NCBI GenBank assembly: GCA_021030905.1
Contig: JAGFMI010000029.1
Span: 1-64,000, forward strand
Reading direction: 5' to 3'
Source of the DNA: Pyrenula massariospora
Lineage: Eukaryota; Ascomycota; Eurotiomycetes; Pyrenulales; Pyrenulaceae
DNA: 64,000 nucleotides
The notes under the pieces were generated by a model that saw only the letters and a list, made by a program, of their open reading frames with translations, did not search any database and was not told where the DNA came from. Positions 21,368 through 35,249 of this stretch are shown here, one piece after another (position 1 is the stretch's first letter; each line of letters opens with the position of its first letter). Made by a program: the position numbers and the translations under genes.

Positions 21368-23519
21368 TCAGACGACAACTCCCTTCACCTGCTTCATCTC
21401 CTTGACTTGAAAATCTCTCCAAACTACGACCCCTACCACGCCTATGACGAGTACGCTTATCCCCGGAATAAGTATGTCCCTTTGCGCCACTGCATACGCA
21501 GCATTGATAGCATTTCTTGTCGCGCCACCTACAGGATACGCCAACTGGCTCGGCAGACTTGCATAGATCGTCGCCCACTTCGCCTCTTCCGCCTCGGGTA
21601 AGCTCTGTCTTAATGCGTCCGGAAAGCGTTTCGTCCAAATCGTCGCGCTGACTGTGTTCCCAATCGCTCCACCCACAGCCGTGGACATGGCTTCAATCGC
21701 CAGCAGCGTTGCGATATTCTCGTGTTTGCCCGCGGCCATGATGGCCATCTGCTCGCAGATCACAAGTGTGCCACCGCTAAAGGCGATGAGAATCTGCGGG
21801 AGGACGACTAGGCCGATCGGAGTGGAAGGATGGCGGAAGTGGATCATGAGGCCGAGGCCGACAAAATGGAGCGGTAGACCGACGAAGAGTGCCAAGGGCT
21901 TGATGCGGCCGGTTAGACGGATAAGGGGGCCGATTATTAGGGCGAAAAGGCAGGAGCCGAGGGTGTAGATATTGGCTATGTACTGTGTGGAAGGCGTTTA
22001 TTAGTGTGAGAGGGAAGAAAGGGAAGCCTGGAATGTTGAGGCTTTGAGATAGGAGTTTAATAGAGAGAAGGACGATGAGACGTACAGTAGCGTGGGTGAT
22101 GGATTGATTGAAGACGGCCTGGAGATATGGGGAGAAGTAGGAGTCCCAGCAATCTGCAGCGAGAGTGATGTCGGTTAGAGCTGTTCGAGATGGATGGATT
22201 GAAAGGAGACCTGAAGAGTAGAACATACAGAAGCTGACAAACAGTGTCCCGGCAAGGAAGCATGCACCAAGAACCGTACGATCAGTGAGAAGAGAGAAAG
22301 GGATGAAGGTCTTCGGAGCGAGGTATTTTTCGTATAGTGCGAAGCCAATGATCAAGAGACCGCCGAAGATGATCATGCAAATAATCATTGGAGAATGCCA
22401 GCCATCACCTTGGTATGTATACAGAGAGAAGGGAAGGAGGAAAAGAGCTAAGCCCGCAGCCAGCAGGATGATGCCGAGCACTGTCTGGTCAGAGGCTATT
22501 TGCTGGAGATTGATGGGTACATACAGTCGAATTCAATGGTGTAATATTTCCACGATTCGATCATGGTTCTTCCACTATGCTGCTCAGGCATTAGGCCGGC
22601 GTTCTTAGCTTTCTGATAATTCCGGGCGAAAAGAACGATAAGAGGAGCGCAGGCAACAGGCGTGACAATTGCAAAAGTTCCAAAGGCCCATCTCCAGCCA
22701 GCTCCGTGAAGAAAGCTTGTTGCTGCTGGTCCACCAGCCCAGGTTGTAGCCAAGTCAGAGAAAATGTTAGCATAATCGAGCATAATGAGTGCTGATAAGA
22801 TCCATACAAGGCGAATTAGAGAATGCAAACACTAAACCTCTATTCTTGAGTTGAGATGTGTCGGCCATGAACACTCCCAAGGTGTAGATCATGCCGTCGT
22901 AGCCAACCCAGTAGAAGACTTGAGCAGCACAGTATGTCTCCACGTTGTTGCAGGCAGCCATCATGATCAGGCCTGCGCGTCATGTCAGGGTTCATGAAAC
23001 TATGAGCGATTACTTTGCAGACCAATGGTTGTGCATCCCACCATGAGTGCAAAGCCTTGAGACCGTCCCCAGACATCAAGAACTTTCGCAGTTGGCAACT
23101 TCATCAATGCTCCAACGATGCTAGAGACAATACCAGTCACAGGGATCAGAGGTGCAAGCTTGAAGTCGCTGTAGACATAGACCGTCAATTGACTCGTTAT
23201 TTGCTGCTGTAGCGAATTGATAAAGTAGATCAATAGAATGCTACTGGCTTGTCAGTCATCGCAACCCGCAAGGATTGCTGGAGAGCTTATCCTACAGAGC
23301 GTATGCAAGAATCAGGCTTTGCTTAGACCAGACGACCGTCATAGCCTCCACTTTTTGCAAACCATGTTGAGCGTCTTTATCAGGCAGCTCGCTGTTGAGC
23401 GACTGAGCTTCTGTGGGTGATCTCACAGTACCTTTATCGAAGTCAATGGCAACTTTGTCACCTGATTCCTTGGCTGGTACGGCTGTACCGTGCAGCAAGG
23501 ACTTGAAATGGAAGGCCAT
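21368..23519 (-). CDS. MFS siderophore-iron transporter (Sit1/Arn/Mir type)
   Basis: Seven exons (23519-23296, 23240-23023, 22972-22838, 22791-22525, 22480-22229, 22153-22086, 21982-21368) join in frame to 592 aa with introns of 46-103 bp. The protein has a cytosolic N-terminus of about 60 residues and about 14 hydrophobic helices. Family landmarks are LILLIYFINSLQQQITSQL in helix 1, KLPTAKVLDVWGRSQGF, VFYWVGYDGMIYTLGVFMAD, GWRWAFGTFAIVTP, the pair WDSYFSPYLQAVFN and THATYIANIYTLGS, and the C-terminal AIGNTVSATIWTKRFP loop seen in fungal siderophore transporters. It takes up ferric siderophores by proton symport at the plasma membrane. No siderophore synthetase is in this window, so it may import foreign siderophores. 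An in-frame upstream ATG at 23600 is a possible alternative start. GATA-type sites lie upstream. Confidence 0.93.
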
Positions 23520-24622
23520 GTGGAGAGAGAAAGGAGAGGAAAACGAAAAGGCCAATGCGGATGAAAAGTTTTGAAGCTTGAAGCTTGCCTTGATAGCCAA
23601 ATTAGATTCCCACAGCGCTTAATTGCAACCCTGTTGCATACCGAAATTGCATCGGCGCTGGAAGAAGCTATCGCTGAAGTATCATGAGGTGGAAGACCGG
23701 TTGTAAAATGTCAGAAGAAGTGCTATACGCAGTCGCATTTGCGCGGGGTCCGTGGTTTGTACTACGTTTCAAGGTTCAGCCCTATTCATTCACTACAAAA
23801 CCGGTAAAAGCTTTAAGCTGACAGAGTCTCCCGAAACTGAAAAGATTGACAACGGTGCAATTCACAGTCTGTAGTGCGAGAAGACCAGTCATAATGGTAC
23901 CACTTTTTCACTCGGTCATGATCATTGATTGAGCGTTTATAGTGGAAGTTGGCCAGGTGGATATGGTGGATCGGGGATTTGGGTGGGTTTGATGCAAAAA
24001 ATGTTTGGTCAGATGAGGTCGCTGGGGGTGGGATTGATTGGCCTTGACTTTCATTCTTATCGATCTAATCTAATCAGATCCTCACAACGGTTGGGGAAGT
24101 AGCAACCGAAGTCGGATAGAGAAGAGCCGAATGACCTCCACCTGGCGCTGGTGACGTTGCATGCTGTCTTGTTAATTAGCGCTTCTAGAAGAAAAATGGT
24201 CGAGCTTACAGAGTGAGAGCCGATTTGGTAAACACAAGAGAGAGAATGACAGCATTGGAATTGCTTCCACCGGTTCATGCAACTAGAGGCGTTCTATCGA
24301 CTTAATGAATCTATCACTACAGAACACTGTGAGCTCCAATGTTAGTTTCGACGCAAATTCCTTGGGCGCCATGTCTCATAATTTAAATCCTCTGTCGCTT
24401 AAGAACAGTTCGAGCTCATATGTTATAGACGAGAGGGGTTGAAGAAAACCCCAGTGATGTGTGTGCTCTTGCGTTCTTGGTGACCAAGAGGTTGCTTCGA
24501 GGAGTGGGCGGCGAAAGGTGTTAGATATCTATCTCTGCCGCCATCACGTGTGATCGGTGAAATGCTCGATTCTTCCAAAGTTGTCTGAGGGGAGGAATGC
24601 CTCACTACTTCAGCGAGCCACG
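23520..24622. promoter_or_regulatory. Siderophore transporter upstream region with GATA sites
   Basis: This 1.1-kb spacer carries the promoter of the transporter. HGATAR-type motifs occur at 23591-23596 (TGATAG), 23668-23673 (CTATCG, reverse) and 24057-24062 (TTATCG, reverse). Fungal iron genes are repressed by SreA/Urbs1-type GATA factors, so these are candidate sites, but such short motifs are common by chance. The rest also holds the 3' flank of the J-protein gene. Confidence 0.4.
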
Positions 24623-25534
24623 TCAAGGGGCCCTTCTATCCCTTCGTGGACCCCATTGGTTTTCTGTGTTCCTTGTCCGCGCTCTATGCCATGCAGAATA
24701 TAATCCAATCGTTCCAAACACTGCACTACCGACGATCAGAAACCGGATCCAAAAGTCACGATCTACCTCAACAGAATTTCGCGCCGCCTCAGCAGCTGCC
24801 ATTGCCGCACGAGATCCCCGTCGAGTATCCTCCATCGTTTGCGTGTTGTAGACGGCTTGGCGATTGAAGTGTGGGACATCATTCTCAGAGGCCGAGGTTG
24901 CGCCTCCAGGGCCGAAGCCGCCACCAGGTGCTGTGGAAGAGGATGTGCTCCCAGCCTGTGCGTTTGAATTTGGAGGTTGGCGCGGTCGCGAGGCGCCTCC
25001 ATGAGCATAAAAAGAGGGGGGAGGGCCGTGAAACGTTCCACGGCGTTTGCTGAGGCCGCTAGCAGGACGTGATCCGGCGTAGGAGCCGCGATGGGTCCCT
25101 GGTCCAGGCGCAGGCTGGTGGCGGTGTTGGGCAGGGAGAATATCGCGGTCGTAGCGAGAACGGCGGTCGGGATGGGAGAGGACTTGGTATGATTCATTGA
25201 TGGAGGCGAAGCGGGTGCTGGCGTTAGGGTCGGAAGGGTTGCGGTCGGGGTGGGATGATTTGGAGAGTAGGTAGAATTGCCTGACGCAATGGATGTAAAT
25301 TAGAATGGGCCAAACGAGACGAAGGTGATTTTAAGTGTACTTTTTGATCTCTGCAGGAGTAGCAGATGGTTTCAGATTGAGAATTTCATAGTGGGTAGGC
25401 TTCGGGTCATCGAACAGCAAGGCCGTAGTTGTAAATGCACGTCGAGACTGAGCACACGACGTGCGTGGGCTGTGAGAGTGGACTTGGAGATCGAAGTATA
25501 TTCGGTAGGGATGGATGATGGAGCGAGGTGGCAT
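24623..25534 (-). CDS. Mitochondrial membrane J-domain protein (DNAJC30-like)
   Basis: Two exons (25534-25341 and 25280-24623, 59-bp intron, phase 2) give 283 aa. The N-terminus is basic and Ser/Arg-rich (SPRTSCAQSRRAFTTT), consistent with a mitochondrial presequence. A J-domain follows at about 47-112: THYEILNLKPSATPAEIKK, then the HPD tripeptide at 75-77 and the end SHPDRRSRYDRDIL. The intron splits the J-domain between helices I and II. A Gly/Pro/Ser-rich linker leads to a single predicted membrane helix near the C-terminus (FWIRFLIVGSAVFGTIGLYS). An N-terminal J-domain with one C-terminal helix is the plan of DNAJC30-type proteins in the inner mitochondrial membrane. It would stimulate an Hsp70 ATPase, but its client is unknown. 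It is divergent from MetAP2 across 411 bp. Confidence 0.85.
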
Positions 25535-25945
25535 CCCTCATCATTAATAATTCTTAGGATGTGACTGCAGAAATAAATGCGCAAGTCCTCCTAAGTCGAC
25601 TGCTCGTGGATACTAGATTTCGAGATTGTGTTGAGGCATGAAGATACGTCAGGATTTCGAGACCAGCAAAATGGGTTAGCACCGGCATGCGGGATGCTTT
25701 CTCCGTCCATGTCTGCTTTAGGAAAAAGCTTGGGAAGAGTGGGGTCGGTTAACCTGCCTCCAGACCATCCCACATTCTTCACACAGCCTTGTACAGCCCT
25801 CATACCCTGTGTTACCAACATGCGCAGCCTGCGTGGTCAGGCATCAATCTGCGGCTAGAATTTAAATTCAACCAGTTTCGCCTGCAAGGTGCTGTCAGGA
25901 CCAGGTCCAACGTCTTCTCCCCAGTGCTCAGACATAACTTGCACT
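25535..25945. promoter_or_regulatory. Divergent promoter, J-protein / MetAP2
   Basis: These 411 bp separate two divergent genes and hold both promoters. No particular factor site was recognised. Confidence 0.5.
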
Positions 25946-27434
<1,489 letters not shown>

Positions 27435-28060
27435 GAAATGTCTGTGTTGCATTCATGCTTCTAAACAACGAGAAGGTTGGGTTAGGGTAGAGATAATCCG
27501 AGGCGTGATCTTCGGTGTTGCGAATGTTTGCTATGGATGTAATGCGAGAACAAGAGCTCTGGATCTTATCTCCCGAGATAGTAAGAAATGGTCGAATATG
27601 AACACCATCCTGGCTGTGACTTCTTGCTGGGGCTTACGTGTACTTTCTGATCATTGTAGGCTTGCCGTGGCACCAGAAGGAATCAACGCCACAAATGCGG
27701 TGACAGATGTGGTCTAAATGGGGTTTAGCGTATTTAACACTGGTCTTTTTCACTAGAGCTGAAAGGTTCCTGTGGAATTAAAGCTCTTCATTATCCTGGA
27801 TATCAATGTCCCAGTCTTTCTTTTGGTTGCTCTAAATTGTGTTATTAGAAAAGATCATCACACTAATTCTTCTTTCCACTTTAGAGCCCTCCAAAACTTA
27901 TTTTGAGCCATTAATTCTTCTCTTTTAAGAGACATATTTGGATCGTTCCAATTTCTTGATTGACATCTTATGCTTTGCTCACATTAAACTTGCTAAGATT
28001 GCTTTGAGTTCTTAGCAGTAATTGAACTTGCGGGTGCAAGCCCATTTTTTAAATTCTACT
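27435..28060. other. Intergenic MAP2-ARO2
   Basis: This holds the 3' flank of MetAP2 and the AT-rich promoter of chorismate synthase (27720-28060). No further gene is seen. Confidence 0.5.
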
Positions 28061-29424
28061 ATGTCGACCTTTGGGGAGCATTTCAGGGTTACGACGTAAG
28101 CTTCTCCAGTAATAACGGTAAAACCGTTACTTAATTCACACTCTTAGGTATGGCGAGTCACACTGTTTAAGTGTTGGATGTATTGTCGATGGTTGCCCAC
28201 CTGGCCTGCCTCTTTCCCCCGAAGACATCCAACCTCAGCTATCAAGGCGACGACCGGGCCAGAGTGCCCTTACCACGCCAAGAAATGAAAAGGACAAGAT
28301 CGAAATCCAGTCCGGTACCGAGTTCGGCATTACTCTAGGCACTCCAATTGCTATGCTAGTCAGGAATGAAGATCAGCGGCCAAAGGACTACGGAAACAGT
28401 ACCATGGATCTGTACCCGAGGCCAAGTCATGCGGATTTCACCTATCAAGAGAAGTACGGGGTGAAAGCAAGTAGTGGTGGTGGGAGGAGCAGTGCTAGAG
28501 AAACGATAGGTACGCCTTTTTTTCCTACACCTTTGACACTCCCTAAATTTGTCTCTAACTTTCTCCGTAGGCCGCGTCGCTGCAGGTGCCATCGCTGAGC
28601 GCTATCTTACCCTTGTCCACAACATATCCATTGTTGCTTTCGTCTCCTCAGTAGGCCCGGAGCACCTCTTTCCCCCGACGCCTACACATCCTACTGCCGC
28701 AACCAATCCCGCATTCCTCTCCCTCCTAAACACCATCACCCGCGAAACTGTCGACACCTTCTCCCCTGTCCGCTGCCCAGACACCGCCACCTCCGAACGT
28801 ATGGCCTCCCTAATCGCCCGTTTCCGTGACGCCAAAGACAGCATCGGCGGAACCGTGACCTGCGTCATCCGCAACTGCCCAATCGGCCTCGGCGAGCCCG
28901 TCTTCGACAAATTCGAAGCCACCCTCGCCCACGCCATGCTCTCCATCCCCGCCACCAAGGGCTTCGAAATCGGCTCCGGCTTCGGCGGCTGCGAGGTCCC
29001 CGGCTCCGTCCACAACGACCCCTTCATCCTCGCCCCCGCCGAACCACCCCCCGCCCACGCGACAGAAAACGGCACCTCGACCACCACCCCGCCACTGCAC
29101 CCAAAACCCCGCCTAACAACCAAAACCAACAACTCCGGCGGCATCCAGGGCGGCATCACCAACGGCGCCCCCATCTACTTCCGCGTCGCCTTCAAACCCC
29201 CCGCCACCATCGGCCAAGCCCAGACGACGGCGTCCTGGGCGGGCGCCGAGGGCGGCACGCTCGAGGCCAAGGGCAGGCACGATCCGTGCGTCGTGCCAAG
29301 GGCGGTGCCGATCGTGGAGGCGATGGCGGCGCTGTGCGTGATGGATGCGGTGATGGCGCAGGGGGCGCGGGAGGGGGCGAGGGAGAGGATTAGGGGGGTG
29401 CTGGCGGGGAGGGGAGGGTTGTAG
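28061..29424 (+). CDS. ARO2: Chorismate synthase
   Basis: Catalyses the last shikimate-pathway step, EPSP to chorismate, using reduced FMN. Three exons (28061-28095, 28148-28509, 28571-29424) give 416 aa. Signatures are [18 protein letters not shown] at the start, [20 protein letters not shown] (about 46-65), [31 protein letters not shown] and, near the C-terminus, the [18 protein letters not shown] block that binds substrate. The first codons are separated from the rest by a 52-bp intron after only 35 nt. A Pro/Thr-rich insertion of about 30 residues (from about 283) sits before the conserved [13 protein letters not shown] segment and shows strong C-bias. Fungal enzymes of this class carry their own flavin reductase activity; I infer the same here. 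The 3' exon is much more GC-rich than exon 2. Confidence 0.95.
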
Positions 29425-30219
29425 AAAGGGAAGGGTGGTTGAGGCGGGAGGGAGTGTTGAGGTTAGCTGCGGATAACGTGCTTTTTAGTGCTTTAGATCT
29501 AGCGTATGTTCCTACCTAAGTCCACATGGTCTTGTAAGCGGCACCTAACTTCCCCGCCCACGTCGTTCCCTTCTCTTCCCACCCCAGAAACACATATCTT
29601 CACGTACCCAATAACGGCTCTAATGCTCTTAGCCACACCCCCATAGCGCCCCTGTCTAATTTGCACAGAACTCCCAAGCCAGTACATAGCAAAATCTCCT
29701 AGCCGGCGCCAGCCCGTAGCGGAACCTGACAATCTTCCTGTGCCTGGAAGTCGCCTCTAGTCTGACAACTTCGAACTCTTGAGCTCTCAGGTAATTCAGT
29801 CCTTTTGACAAGACAGATCTTGTTTGGGCTGTTGTGTATCAGACGGCGAAGTCTTGGAGGAGAGTGTGTTTATCGAGCGGGCACGTCTTTGAAGCTTCGA
29901 GGCGGCACTAGCCCGTATATCGCTACCTTTTGCGTCAAAGCTAACGAGCTTGGCGCTGGATCATGTTTTGCCAGAATGGTACTGCCCTGCCGTTATCCAG
30001 GCGAAAGCTTCGGATATGCGAAGGAGTCACCTTCAGTGGAAGCGCCTCGTTCACCGTGTCCGAACGCGGATGGGGTCATAACTGTCAACTGTCCATTAGA
30101 GAGAACCATTGATCTTCTTTTCCAGCGCAGCTAGTGTCGTTTCAGCCTCGCCCATCATATCCGGTTCTCAATTCTACTCCGGCCTTTTTGTCTCCTCGTT
30201 CCAAGGCTCGCAACGCGGT
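29425..30219. other. Intergenic between converging genes
   Basis: This 795-bp region lies between the 3' ends of ARO2 and the membrane-protein gene. No coding, repeat or RNA signal was recognised. Confidence 0.5.
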
Positions 30220-33012
30220 CTATGCATACTTCAACCCCGGGATAGGCAATTCCACTGGCTCCGAAGTCAAAGAGCAGTGTCCAATGATTGTCTGGGCGCC
30301 GTTCTCGTTTTCTACCGCCTGGACGACAGCACCCCACTTTATGGGCTTCGTCGCTATAGAATCGTCGTCATCGTTTGGAGATTGTAAGGAATTTGATGAT
30401 CGACGTTGATGATGTCCTTCGTCGATTTCGGAGCATTGCGAAGCTCTTCCCTCTCTGGTCGGAAGAAGAGGATGGCACGCTGCGCTGATGGCTAAGCTGT
30501 GGTTGCCGTGGATAGGAATGGTGGTGTCGATTGGGCGCAATACGTGCAAACACTGCGCGAGCAGTAAAGCAGCGCCAATACAGACAGAGCAGAGAATTGC
30601 TATAGGAGAGTATCCGGTGCCGAACAATGGATGTGCCGCATCCTTAGAACCATCGAGTTGGTAATATTGAACGCTGATGACGAATATTGACTGAGAAATC
30701 GTAAAATGTAGGCCCATCAAGCTGATGCTCAGAGCAATTCCGTACTTGAAAGGGAGATGGAGAAACCAGGAAGATGTTTGCGCGCCGGTGGGAAATGAGA
30801 CCCGCAGGGGCCGATGTTGTTTAGCATAGGAAGACCATTCAAGCGCACCGCATTGAGCAGTGAATAAAGAGTTGTACAAGAAGTAGCATATTGACACGGC
30901 AACTTGAAAAACGTTGACAAGCAAAATGCCTGTGAGAAGGTTTCGGTGCTCGACCACTGCACTCAAATCTGGCTTGCCGAAGCCAAGATTCCAGATTTCA
31001 TGTACGGATTGATAGCTGTCCCCTAACCACGACAATGAATTTCGTAGGAGTTGTATACCAACTAACAGATACAGACAGCAGATGGTCATTGTGGTAACCC
31101 AGCGGGTCTTCGAGGTTGCAGAGAACAATCTTCTTGTGCGACTAATTTCATAAGCGAAAGGCAGAGGAGCTTCTCTTTTCCATAAACCCTTCTTGGCGAT
31201 CAATTTATGATTTGAAAGGCGTGCTAGACACATGCCCTGTGTATTAATGTCCGGTCGAACCAAGAAGGAGGCTATAGCATCCCCAGTCGTCGCAAAGATG
31301 ACATCTTTGCGGCATGAAAGCAGCTGCAAGGTTACGAGCATACAGAAAACCTTTACCAAATTGCAAATAACAACAAGACCTAAGAAAGTAGGTATATATT
31401 GCAGTTCACAGTGCTGAATGACGTGCTCCTCGCTCAAACAATATTCGATTGGATACGCTGGCACGCCGAGAAAACCCAATGTTTTAAATGGAGTTAGATA
31501 CCACGTACCATTCTCGCGCAAGCGATCTGCGACCATGTTCACTTCGCAGGAGCCACTGAGCAATTCATCTTCGTCGAGGCACAGCCAATGGCGATATAAA
31601 TTATGACCTGCGGTTTCAAAGGCGGTGAGAGACGATCCATTCCACGGAGGCGGTTGCGAAAGAAAGTGCGAAGCTTGAACCTGGGTGCTTTCGGTCGTAT
31701 GATTCAAGGGTTGATCTAAGGTATAATCCATAGGATAATTCGAGCTACAATGCAAAGTATGATCAAAGGAATCAATGTAGGCACAATCCGAGGCACTTAA
31801 GCTAGTCGAGTAATTGGAGTATGCGCCACCTGGAGATACTGATGTGCTGCCATTTCTCAATTTTGTGATTGCCAGCATATTCCGCCGGTCTGTCAATATT
31901 TGCGAACTGTACATCGAGATACAATCTGCTGGGTTGTAAGGGCCCCCAAAATTACCAGCTTGGTATGAGTTTTGGATATCTGAAATGACATTTGGCCAAA
32001 CTTCAAGTCCTTCACCGGAATAAATTGCAGGAACATCTCCGAAGTCTGCAACGTATTTGGGAGGCTTCCATTCTTGGTCAGTGTGGAAATTTTCATCTAG
32101 TATCAAGACAGCGAACATGTTAGCGCTAGTCGTTGAGAAGATAACAGAATTCCAACTAAAATAAGAGTGTTAATTAGTGATAAATCATCAAGGCTTCCCA
32201 AATAAATAAGGATCGGTTGCTAGTAGGTCCTTGCAAGGCCACCGTCATTGTCATCACCTGGTGAGAGATGATCTTGAATTAAAAAATATGAAGATTACAT
32301 ACAGCAAATGAAGAGGCAAAGTGCTCAGACACAGAAGGCACCAAAGCACGATCTTTTTTCTGTCCAGATAGAACAGATTTCTCATGCTTGGGATTCCAAT
32401 ATCGATCGACTTCCGCCGCGCGTGAGCTCTGTCAATGTCTTGCCGTGTAGGCGAGCTCAAACACTGCATCGTATAGTTTGAGGCACCAAGAAGCGATGTT
32501 GACAAAATATTAATCAGTAAATGCAAATAGGTATCCCTATTCTTGACAGCGTTACAGTTGCCGCTGTAAAGGACCCCAATGCCAGATGAATGGTCAAAGC
32601 AGGCCAAGGCAATAATAAGGAAGATAACGTTAATCAGTAGAATGACACCAGCGGTAATTATGCAGACAATTACGCTAGCACGCCATCCCTTTGGTTTGGG
32701 GAAGAATGATTGCAATAAAATCCAGAAGGATCGCGTCTTTTGAGAAATTGAGGTTGGTTTTCTGTAATTGATGAGCATAGAAGATTCGTCCGTCGTGTCA
32801 TTGTAAGTCTCTTACTCATTCACCGGTCTTAGGTTCTCAGGGTCGTCATCGTGTAACAAGAGCGTAGACACATTTTGAGCCGACGCAGAATGCACTAAAA
32901 TATCTTCCGAGGGGTTTCGCTTGGTAAGGACTTCAGAGTTTCCATGACTGGTGCCTGAAAACTTTGATTTATCAAGGTTCCGAAGCCAATGGTTCAGAAA
33001 TCGGAGATGCAT
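30220..33012 (-). CDS. Fungal multi-pass membrane protein, DUF6536-like
   Basis: Three exons (33012-32816, 32761-32303, 32155-30220; introns 54 and 147 bp) give 863 aa. A cytosolic N-terminus of about 75 residues leads into a block matching the DUF6536 pattern: GWRASVIVCIITAGVILLIN, then a NILSTSLLGASNYTMQCL helix, SPTRQDIDRAHARRKSIDIG, RNLFYLDRKKIVLWCLL and LPLHLLWNSVIF. A large, Asn-glycosylation-rich loop with several cysteines comes next, then about six further helices (for example LGLVVICNLVKVFCMLVTL and TMTICCLYLLVGIQLL) and a charged C-terminal tail. Members of this family are widespread in ascomycetes and of unknown function. The start at 33012 was chosen because it lies in frame just upstream of the conserved region; an earlier in-frame ATG exists at 33126. 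Transport or sensing is possible but unsupported. Confidence 0.8.
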
Positions 33013-34344
33013 AGTGCCGTTGGCTCGATTTGAAAAGAGAAAACCTTGGGTGAGGCAGGATGACTTCGTAACGAAAATAGAGATAGCAATATGAATAATT
33101 TGAAAAAGAGATACCTGTGGAAACAAGCATTAAGCGCCAGGAAAAGAGTAGTCTCTGAGTCTCGGACCGTGTTTGGACTCTTCGACGGCATCAGGTCCAT
33201 TTTGTCCCTTATTTCCTATTGCGAGTTACCCTCATTTTGGTCTCGTCCTATCACGCAAGTTATGGGATCCAGAGGTGAGGTTCAGGTGGCAACCATTTCC
33301 ATTCGATGCGGCCAGCTCCCGAAGAAGACAAGCTCAGGCTTTTCGCTAGGCATTTTTCAAACGCATGAAGAGCCCTGCACAGTTAAAGAAGCTCAGCTCC
33401 TGAAGAATATACTTGAAACGTGGCGCTGTGGTCGGATTTCCATTTATATATGCGAGCTTTGGTAGATGTGAAGCCAGGTTTCGGCTCCGGCTTGCCCGAA
33501 TGCAATGACTCAGCGGGCCAAAATCAAGCAGAGAATTGCGACCAGAGCGATATCCGACCGCGGAAGCTCTGCTGCCGTGTTAAACACACGAATACCTCAA
33601 GTTGCAGCTTGCGAGGACATTAGTGAAGTGAGATGATTGTTTTCCTAAATTTCAACTTAAACAATTGCTTAACATCGAGGAAGCCTCGGACACTCCACTA
33701 ACTACACCTTAACCAGACCCCTTACAGCCCCGAAGTCGCTAAATAGTGGCGCAGAGCTCGTCATAAACCCTCACCAAAAGAGCCATTACAGCAATTGGAG
33801 AAGTGGGTCGAAAAATGTGAAGTTTTCCATCGAGGCTATGCCTTCATGCAGGTCCGGAGGCTGAGCGTCTCAGCGAAATGCAGACTCAGGATGTGAAATC
33901 GCCATCGACCTTGCACCGGCAGGAATCGGCCTGGAACATCCGCATACATATGGACCTCGCGCGAGACAAGATGCTAACAATGTCAGGGGAACGGATCCAA
34001 CAGAAGGGAGGTCTCCATCAGCCTAACATTTTCGTCCCTTCGAACCCTCGTGTCTCGGCCCCCTAAGCTACCGACTTCCTTTACCTTCTACCTCATGCTT
34101 TATATGTTTTACGTCTTGATTTCCCATCTGACTCCTTATAGGAGGACATGAAGTTCGGTGGAACCTTATCAGACCGGTGTATCCACTCCGCTCATTTGGA
34201 AGTGGCCTATCAGACTAACACCCGTTTCAGCCCTCTACATTTACGAAACACCTACAACACTCCGAGTTCGCTCCATGCCTGATCGAGCTTTGAAGTCTAC
34301 TAGCTTGGTGCTGCCCGGGACCGTCATACATCAGAGTCTAGTTC
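33013..34344. other. Intergenic
   Basis: This 1.3 kb has no convincing gene. Short frames on both strands lack motifs. It contains the membrane-protein promoter. Confidence 0.45.
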
Positions 34345-35249
34345 CTAGTATGTGCAGGCTAGATCGAAACGGGCATCGCTTGCTGGGCTAATTGGTCCCT
34401 GATTTGTTTCTGGATTGTTGGCCTGTGCAATGTTTTCTGCCCAGGTGGCAGCAAAGTGGAACATTGTCCCACCATCAGCTATGTTACGTGATAGAAGAAG
34501 TGTGTCTTTGTCTGGCAGCACTTCGAGCGCTTTGCAATAGCTTCGTACGTAGCCTCGGCATAAAGGGCTTGGCCTGTCCCAAGTAATCAGCGAGGGTGTG
34601 ATCAGCGCTTGCGTCAATCGAATATTGTAGATTCTCGGCTCGGTCCATTTTGGCCGTGTATCAGACTGCGACTCGCTTATGACAGTCTTGCCAATTAGTG
34701 TCGGCACCACGTTCAATGGATGACTTCAGGCATTCCGAATCTTCGATGTAGGTTACAGCGCGAAACGAGCCCGAAACTTTGGTAGAAGACTTGCGTAATC
34801 TTGTTGGTAGTCGATGGATCGGGTCGTCCACCGGCACTTGCTGCTTCGTTTTGACCAAATGCTGCGGTAAAAGAAAGCCTCTTCGGATGCTTTTACCTTG
34901 TGCTGAGAACTGTTAAGACGTGTTGCTCTTATGTCAACGTTGCGGAGAACTTTGGTACCTCCAAAATCAACGCCGATCCTGAAGTCATTGAAAGCATAAA
35001 CTAGTTGACTATCTTCATTCTCATCATTGACCTTTATAGTCATGCGGAAGGTCTCATCCAAAAACATACCTCCCACCATTCTATAATGCTGACGTCGTAA
35101 AACGCTTCATAACCTTGGAAAGACAAATCATTGCTGAATAACTTATGAATAATGACGGGCTTCTTGTCTATCCTTTCCCCGCCGGTGCGCCGCCTGCCGT
35201 CTCCAATCTTACCGCACGGTTTCGAAACATGCTCTGAACTTGCACTCAT
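34345..35249 (-). pseudogene. Decayed or unresolved gene with ankyrin-like tail
   Basis: From the ATG at 35249, protein-like segments follow each other on the minus strand. The first is 60 codons ending in a GTATG donor-like site (35070). A second contains VYAFNDFRIGVDFGGTKVL. A third contains SECLKSSIERGADTNWQDC, which resembles an ankyrin repeat, and ends in TGA (about 34662). A separate open block (FHFAATWAENIAQANNPETN) ends at 34345. The gaps that would have to be introns are only 38 and 35 nt, shorter than every other intron in the window, so frameshifts are at least as likely as splicing. I do not recognise the whole family. It is probably an inactivated accessory gene, possibly a real gene with unusual introns. 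Confidence 0.35.
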
